From: Roridomyces roridus
Lineage: Eukaryota > Basidiomycota > Agaricomycetes > Agaricales > Mycenaceae
Direction: 5' to 3'
Length of the DNA stretch: 64,000 bases
NCBI GenBank assembly: GCA_029378245.1
Contig: JARKIF010000019.1
Span: 62,001-126,000, forward strand
Positions 57,402 to 64,000 of the stretch are shown piece after piece. The first letter of the stretch is position 1; each line of letters starts with the position of its first letter. Under the pieces are notes generated by a model, which was not told where the DNA came from, did not search any database, and worked only from the letters and a program-made list of their open reading frames with translations. Made by a program: the position numbers and the translations under genes.

Positions 57402-59041
57402 ATGAGCGCTAGCCCGATTCCGACTCCGACTCCGAGTACCCCTTTCTGTATGAGCCTGGCTGGGTCGACTGGGACGGTGAAGGCGAAAACATAGAACGCT
57501 ATTCCAGCGGAGGCTTGCATCCAGTGCACCTCAATGACTTTTTCCCGACCTCGTCACCCGGCAGTGAGGGCTACCGAATACTCCATAAACTCGGATATGG
57601 CGGCTTCTCTCACGTTTGGTACGGCCAGAACCTCAGTCGAGCACAGTTCGTGGATTTACTTCCCTTCCTCTCGTCGCTAAATTTCCATAGGCTCTGCTCA
57701 GACCGGAAGACCCTCGAGGTTGAAATCAACAACTTTCTGGCGTCGCGGTCGAAAGAGGAGCCTGGCTTTCACAACGTCGCGTTGTGCTTGGAGACCTTCC
57801 AGGTAAACGGTCCCAATGGGATTCACGATGTAATTGCTACAGAGCCCGCCCTCCGCATGTCTTCTGTGTTGTATACCAGTGCCATGGATAGCCTGGATGA
57901 CCGCGTAGTTTTTCGACAAACGCTTGCAGGTTTAGGATTCATCCATAAACATGGTTTCGTACATCGAGGTTGGCTTTTGCTGCTTGAATCGACCCAAACC
58001 CGCTAAAAAGTCTGTAGACTTGCATGTTGGGAATATAGCCATCGAATTTCCTTTCTTACGAACCGCCGGCGTCGCTGCGATCATGCAAAGCACCGGGCAT
58101 CCTGTTTGTCACGCTCTTCTACCTATGGCTCCCACCTCCAACCCACCTCCTCTTCCAACATACGTCGTAGAGAGCGCCAAATTCTGTCAACATTTCACAT
58201 TGACGAACGCAGACACCCAGTCGTTTGTCGTGAAAATAATCGATTTCGGTTGTTCCTTCCGGTCAGCCACAGACGAGCCACCGAACCCATATCATCACGG
58301 ACCACCTAAGCCACCAGAGTGTAATCTTTTGGAGATGATACCTGGCAGGAGGCTTCCCTCGACCCCGGAGGACGTTCCCGAGAACAGCTCGAATAATCAC
58401 CCTTGGTCGGAACTCCTCGAGAGAGAGAGGGGTCGACTTGCTCTGGAATCTCGAGATGTCTCGGACCTCAACTGGTCTGCGCAAGGCGACGTCTGGGTCA
58501 TCGGCTGCACCCTCCTTTCGATCCTGGTACGGAATGAAACCCAGTGCATCTTCCTCTTCGGGGCGCGTCTATGGGATCGGGATTCTTTACGAACGTCGCC
58601 AAATACCTCGGCCCAATGCCAGAGCGGTACAGGCTACTGCTAGAGGAGACTGTCAATTCCGACTCGTATCGGAAGCAAGAATGTGCGAGAGCTCTGAAGA
58701 TTGATGATTCGCTCTCGGACCCTCTTGTGATCGAGGGTAACTGGACCAAGCTAGAGCGGGATACTGTTGATTCTCGGGCGGACAGTCGGCGGAGATCTAG
58801 AGAGAGAAGCAACAGCTCCAGTCGCGGCAGCTCCAGCCGCGGTAGTACTCGAGGAGGCAGGGGCCACAGCACCAGACCGGCTAGAACTTCTCCTCCAAGT
58901 GTGGAAGAACTTGAGGACGAGAAACAGGTGCGAGGTTGCGTGCAGGTGCTTCGACAACTGTTGAGATGGAGTCCTGGGGATCGCATATCGGCCAGCGACG
59001 CCGCGAATTCACCTTCATTAAGGACTACATGTAGTACTTAG
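57402..59041 (+). pseudogene. SRPK-like kinase A6, frameshifted and lacking the catalytic lysine region
   Basis: Copy of A5. One T is lost near 57412 (agcccg against agctccg), so the start MSAS leaves the frame of DSDSEYPFLYEP. About 40 bp around the first intron acceptor are missing: the protein goes from LSRAQ to LCSDRKTLEVEI, dropping the stretch with AALKF. Downstream HRDLHVGN, KIIDFGCSF and KPPECN are intact, and DVSDLNWSAQGDVW is in frame here. It shares with A5 the frame change at QCIFLFGA (near 58550). The C-terminal lobe contains an extra Arg/Ser/Gly-rich stretch at about 58780-58890 (RSRERSNSSSRGSSSRG), absent from A5. Confidence 0.8.
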
Positions 59042-59107
59042 CACAGATGGTCGAATTATGTGACTCTTGCATGTTGTGATCCGATATTTTCTCTGCTCCT
59101 TCTCGCC

Positions 59108-60600
59108 ATGGTGTCCCCAGATCTCCGCCTGCGATACCAGCTTATGACGGAAACGGACACACTCTCCGACGCCGTGGACCCAGCCCGCGAGTACATTTGG
59201 GAGCTACCAAACCCTCCCAGAGAACTCGAGCCCCTAACTCGGTACCATGCTGGGGGATTACACCCAGTGCACCTGGCCGACATGTACAATGGTGCTCGAT
59301 ATCGCATCGTGAATAAACTGGGATTCGGGAGCTCGTCGCACGTCTGGCTTGGGGAAGACACTACTGCAAAACAGTGAGTGGGTCTCAGAATTTACTTTGA
59401 TTTAACACCCAAGCTAATCCCCGATTTCCAGACGGCCAACTCGTCCGTTGGCCTTGAAATTCATCGAGGCTAAGGCCAGTGAGAGAACGCTCGAGATTGA
59501 AATCCACAAGTACCTCTCAGCTGCGGCGGGTGAAGCTGGTTCCAAGCATATCCTCCCTTTTCTCGACACATTCCGAGTCGAAGGACCCAACGGCGTGCAC
59601 AATGTAATTGTTTCCGACGGCGCTTTGGCATTCATTCCGGCCCTGTGCAAGTACAAGATTCTAGAAGACTTGGACGAGACTGAAATTGTTCGACAAATCT
59701 TTGAGGGTGTCGCCTTTTTGCATGAAAACGGTGTCGTCCACAGAGGTAGGCCTGGCGCACACAACAGCTCTCTAGTAATTTTCACTCATTAGTACCCCAG
59801 ATTTGCACTGTGGAAACATTGGGATCGAGATCCCCTTCTTTCGTACGGCGGGCATTAGGAAGCTCACGTATGGGGACCCTCCAATCATTTTCCCGAGCAC
59901 CCTGTGCGAGGCCGTCGAGCATCCACCCTCTGTCCCAAAATATATCGTCCAGAGTAGCCCCGCTCTCGTTGACCGATACCAATACAAGGATGCGCCCGGC
60001 GGCCCGTTGGTCGTGAAACTCGTCGATTTCGGCTGTGCCTTCCGACCTGGGACTGACTCGGTGTTTCCAACCGGCAGCCCACGTCGAACGCTCGCCGCTC
60101 CAGAGTGTCTTGTTTCCGAAATCCATCTTCCTCCGTCGGTGCCAGAAAAAGTCTGGACTTTCAAGAGCGACATATGGACCTTGGGATGCACGCTAGTCGA
60201 GCTATACTCTCGCTTGGGTCATAGTCTGTTTGACGGTGCTGGCTCTTCGTCCCTCGGCGCCGAGATGGCCAAACTTGTCGGCCCCATACCGGACATGTAT
60301 CATTGCTTGCTGGACGATAATGCAACGCTCCATCATTCCGACACGCACAACGCACAGTCCGACGCCGACACGGAGGAGGATGATATTCCCGCCAATTGGA
60401 AAACCCTCGAAACATCCCTTGTCGCTGCACGCACTCCACGGCATCCGCCGAGTGCCGAAGACGAGCTGAAGCGCGTCGACCGGGATACCAAGGATGTGCA
60501 GAGGTTCCTCCCATTGATCAAGCAGATGTTGAGATGGAACGCGGAGGATCGTATCCAAGCGAGCGAGGCACTCGAGTCTTCGTTTCTCGTGGAAAAATAA
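59108..60600 (+). CDS. SRPK-like kinase B4, intact
   Basis: Exons 59108-59373, 59432-59745, 59801-60600; 460 codons, 459 residues. Lead-in GGLHPVHLADMYNGARYRIV, glycine loop LGFGSSSHVW (71-80), catalytic Lys98 in LALKF, HRDLHCGN with Asp194 and Asn199 formed across an intron, DFG 269-271, APE 293-295. GCTLVELYSRLGHSLF is the place where B1, B2 and B3 are each frameshifted. Ends KQMLRWNAEDRIQASEALESSF. It lies 66 bp downstream of A6 on the same strand, completing an R-L-A-B module. The only undamaged B copy; substrate unknown. Confidence 0.85.
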
Positions 60601-60633
60601 GGCTGTATTAGATGATACTCACAATATAGAGTT

Positions 60634-60865
60634 TTATTCTTCATCCTCGTCGTCCTCCTCCTTCTGTCCTGTCCAAAACTCCTTCTCCTTCGACCGGACG
60701 GAGGAGAACATGGTCATGAGCTCAGAGACATGAAAAGCAGCTGCAGCGCGTCAGCATAGAGGCCACCATAATCACGCGTAGGTGCCTTGGGGTTGGTGGC
60801 AAGACGCGTCTGATTTCTTTTGCCTTATTTGGCGAGTCTCGTAACAAGAAATCCGAGAAACTCAT
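60634..60865 (-). CDS. Short conserved ORF segment of unknown identity
   Basis: On the minus strand a frame ends AAAFHVSELMTMFSSVRSKEKEFW.. followed by an acidic tail and a stop at 60634. Upstream, an ATG at 60865 opens MSFSDFLLRDSPNKAKEIRR in another frame, so an intron probably joins them (acceptor gctgcag near 60745). A related end exists at 18203. I cannot name the family. Confidence 0.35.
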
Positions 60866-60959
60866 CGCATGTATGTATTCAACATCTACAACAGAGATAT
60901 ACGCTACAGGTTAGATACGGTCAGTGAATGCCGCCGTACATGCACATCCACCAGCAAAT

Positions 60960-63444
60960 TTACATCGCCTGCCCCGGAGACCCCGGGTCATCACCCAAAA
61001 CCTGCCTCAAAAGCAACTCAACACGCTGCCGGTCGTCACTTATCCTTCGCATCTCCTCCGTCCACCGCGCCTCCCGCTGCTCGTATATGCCTTTAAGCGC
61101 ACCCAAGCTTCCCAGAGCCGTGTTCAACGCGCGCTTCAAATCCTCCTCGCGGGAAATGTCTGATCCAGTCGCAGATGACAAATTGGAGGAGGAACCCATA
61201 AGAAGTCTATCAGCGAGAGACGCGTGATGCGTCCGCGTCGCCCGACGTTGACCCGCAATATGTCGGAACCCGACGCGGAGGTTGGCCATAGCGGGTGACT
61301 GCAAGATCGCCGGGTGGCGCTTGATCGACCTCGAAGTGAGGGAATGAAGCTTCGTAGTGTGCGAAGGCGCCGCCAAGAGGACCATAGTAGCGTCCGTCTG
61401 CCGATCCAGGGCATTAAACTATGAAAGTAGCCAAGGAGCAGGGTCAGAATTGCCTAAAGGGTAGACGAGACGTAAAAGAACTACTCACAGCCTGGACGAG
61501 CGTATCCCAGCGCGTGTCCCATCGTCTGCGCCGTTTCTCGATGTTGCTCACGAACGTGGGATGATATTCTAGCTCTAACAAATCCTCCTCGTCCCCGTCC
61601 TCCTCCTCGTCCACCCAGTCGTCGTCGCCAGAATCGACTACAGGAGCAGCAACCCAGCTGCCTTCCTCCCGTACCGCAAACCGCGAGACATCCTCCGTCT
61701 CCCCCGCAGTTTCCTCCCCAGATGACTCCTCATCAGGGTCAACCGGCTCCGGAGTCGACCTGGGCTGCGTACTGTCCACCCGCGGAGGCGGCTTCCTCGC
61801 CGACACCTGCCGCACAATTTCCGGCCGTTCCCGATTCTTCCGCACCCCAACCGACGGCGGAATCGGCAGCGCCACAGGCTCATGGCTCGGACTCGACTGC
61901 ATGCTCCTCAAATCCCGTAGCCTCGCAGCACCAGTAGCGCCTCCCTGCGTGCGATTGGCGTGCAGGTACACCCAGGGGTTGTATGCACCATTGCCGTTAC
62001 CATTGCCCTGGAACGGCGTCGCAGCAGGCGAAAACGTCGAATCCGACACGTGGCCACCAGCAAGGCTCTGGTTCTGGGCGTAAACTTGCCATTGCCGCGC
62101 GATCTGCTCTTGAATGGACGATGGATTGATCGCTGCTGGAGGCGGCCCCCCACGAGACGTGTACGGGTAGGAATTATTCCTCCGCACGTGGTTGAAGGGG
62201 TAGGGATAGGGCGAGCCTGCAGGCGCAACAGGACTGAACGGCGGATAGTCCTTGCGAGCATCGTAAGTCAGAGGCGACGGCGACGGAGCGGCGGTCTGGC
62301 TATGAGGAGTCGGCGGAATAGGCGCATCGGGGCGGGGGGAATTGAAATACGACTGCATGGTCGGATGGTCCATGTAGTGTTGCATGTCGTCGGGATGAAT
62401 GTTCCAAGCCTGAGCGTTGGACGGTGGTGCACGAGAATCATACCGCTCGTAGTCTTGTGCCACATCGCGTACGTCGCGATACCGCGGCGGCGGAGCCCTG
62501 TCCAAATTGTCTTGCGTGAAAAGCGAAGGATCGAGGGCTCGCATGCCCAGCTGGTCAGTCGATCCATTGCGTGCTCTCGGCCGAATCGTCGCATTGTTCT
62601 GAGCAGAGTATCGAGGATGGTGATCAGGCTCCATGGGGTGGTCGGGAGGAAGTCCGGATGTGGGCGACCTGGGTGTATACCCACCCTCTTCGTCAGGAAC
62701 TGCCCGAGAACGCATTGTTTCCTCGATGTCTTGATCGATAAGGGTATCATCATCTTCCTCTCGATGGCCAGTGCGGCTGTCCCTCCCGCCATGAACCAGT
62801 AGATTGGCCTCGTACAGGCCGATTCCCTCGGGATTGAGATCCGACGACGGGGTGGGAGAGCTCGAGCGAGGAGGCCCACGGCTGTCCCCAAAGGCCACGC
62901 CCGTGGCAGGAACCTCGTCTTCCTGCTCCTCCTGCACGGGCAAAGAACGATCGGGAGTACGAGAGTGGACCGCCAGGTTCTGGAGCGGAGGCGTCTGACC
63001 CTGCGTGCCCACTGCCAACAAGACAGGTGCCGAGTTTGATGCCCGGCGGGCGAGGGTGACTTGACCAGGGGAGCCGTGGTCCTGGCTCTGGTACGGGTTG
63101 TAGCTGTCGTTTGGCGAATGAAGGGGTGTATGATAAGAGGCCGATACATCGTCTGGGGTGCGGGGCGCCTGAGAAAATGAAGCGGCGGTAGGGGAATTGG
63201 GTTGGCGCTGTCGGCGCTGCCCCTCGGTTTTCGGACTGACGCGTTCCGACGCCCGAATCCTCTCGACAGCAGGGTCGACCTTGGGAGACGAGTCGAGATG
63301 AGAGTGGCTCTGCGCCTGCTGCAGATCAGCCCGTTCAATCTCGGCCATAAGCTCGTCCGTCATCTGCCAATTCTCGTCCAATGTCGTAAGGAACTGGGGC
63401 GGGGGCACACGAGGGATCGGCCGGGGGTGATGGGGAGGGGACAT
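60960..63444 (-). CDS. Large disordered hypothetical protein with C-terminal coiled coil
   Basis: I do not recognise the family by name. Exons 63444-61489 and 61418-60960 (one 70-nt intron); 804 residues from the ATG at 63444. The N-terminus PRVPPPQFLTTLDENWQMTDELMAEIERADLQQAQ is helical and looks conserved. A long Pro/Ser/Gln-rich middle follows, then a strongly acidic block (DDDWVDEEEDGDEEDLLELE) and EYHPTFVSNIEKRRRRWDTRWDTLVQAFNALDRQTDATMVLLA. The C-terminus (SREEDLKRALNTALGSLGALKGIYEQREARWTEEMRR) predicts a coiled coil. Upstream sequence 63445-63680 carries another Pro/Ser-rich open frame (MSPSPTHRPRS near 63643) that may be an extra 5' exon, so the true start could lie further upstream. 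Confidence 0.6.
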
Positions 63445-64000
63445 CTCGCGCTTCTACTACCTCGGGCCCATGAGGCGGCGATGGCAGGTGCCTGGGCGGT
63501 GAGCGCTGCGATGCGTGCAAGTTGTGCGGTGCGGTAGGGCTGCCCTGCTGGGGACCGTTACCAAACACCTGCATGACGCTAGGCACCACAGGCATCGAAA
63601 CCGTCTTCATCGAGCGGGGTCGGTGAGTGGGCGAAGGCGACATTTCCCTCGACTGCAGCGAATGTATGGCACCTGTGCAGTAGTTAGTACAGGTCCGAAT
63701 CGAGAAGCACTGTAGACGATCTCTAGTGCCACAGAAGCCAAGGATGAATGACAGAAGAAGACTCGCCTGGAGTAGAGGGGTGGGCCAGAGGCTTCCGGGA
63801 GCGTTGTGGCGAGTGGCTTGCCATGAGCAATAGCTGACTTGGAGGGTGTGAACAAGCGAGAAGAGATGGGCTTTAAGACTCGAAGCGCACGATTTCAACG
63901 TGCCCGTCAACCACAACGAGGCGGAGAGACCATCTTGGGAACAACTGCCTCGAGGCAGATTACGCACTTAGCGGTCCGATCCATTTGATGATGTACTACT
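63445..64000. other. Possible 5' exon and promoter of the preceding gene
   Basis: Contains a minus-strand Pro/Ser-rich frame (about 63470-63680) that is not in frame with the ATG at 63444, and an intron-like segment near 63680. No independent gene is supported before the window edge. Confidence 0.35.

Larger units (their letters stand above)
53817..59073 (-). repeat. Segmental duplication of about 5.2 kb, right copy (inverted partner 24018-29243)
   Basis: Reverse complement of 24018-29243, carrying R3', L3' and A6. Differences include small in-frame indels in L, one T in R, about 40 bp deleted at the first intron of the A kinase, and a unique Arg/Ser-rich insertion in the A6 C-terminal lobe. 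Confidence 0.85.

Overview
This window comes from a basidiomycete, most likely an agaricomycete. The evidence is many GT-AG introns of about 47-55 nt, very short exons, fungal housekeeping genes (RPN10, actin, cyclin C, mitochondrial malate dehydrogenase, UPRT, Sec14), PHO84-type phosphate transporters, a CYP63-like P450, a Tad-like LINE, and a local expansion of SRPK-like kinases of the kind known from mushroom genomes. Splice sites were placed by hand from GT-AG boundaries, frame arithmetic and remembered family features; nothing was aligned by computer.

Layout. 1-1.3 kb: tandemly repeated Pro/Ser-rich hypothetical ORFs. 1.6-6.05 kb: RPN10 (+), actin (-), cyclin C (-). 6.3-33 kb: an accessory island of kinases and membrane proteins. 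33.1-36.2 kb: malate dehydrogenase and alpha-carbonic anhydrase. 37.0-38.7 kb: a 5'-truncated LINE. 38.8-43.5 kb: two tandem phosphate transporters. 43.7-52.7 kb: a hypothetical gene with a long hairpin in an intron, UPRT, a P450, an OB-fold protein, a divergent actin paralog and Sec14. 52.8-53.8 kb: a MUS81 N-terminal gene broken by a 337-bp transposon. 53.8-60.6 kb: a second island block, inverted relative to the first. 60.6-64 kb: a large disordered hypothetical protein.

The island is the most interesting part. It is built from a repeated four-gene module, called here R-L-A-B. R is a multi-pass membrane protein. L is a single- or double-pass membrane protein transcribed divergently from R, and each of the four R/L promoters carries the identical 17-bp motif GCGACGCGTTTGTTGAT, which contains an MluI/MCB box. 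A and B are two distinct SRPK-like kinases lying head to tail downstream of L. I count four R, four L, six A and four B copies in different states of repair. The most complete module is R3'-L3'-A6-B4 (54.26-60.60 kb). Two A-B pairs are fused into one reading frame and encode double-kinase proteins. A block of about 5.2 kb (R-L-A) is present twice in inverted orientation, about 24.6 kb apart. One A-B fusion appears to use a duplicated cyclin C promoter.

Many copies are broken by stops or single-base indels. Some genes outside the island (carbonic anhydrase, phosphate transporter 1, P450, actin paralog) also carry one single-base indel each, several in homopolymers, so residual sequencing error has to be excluded before calling all of them pseudogenes.
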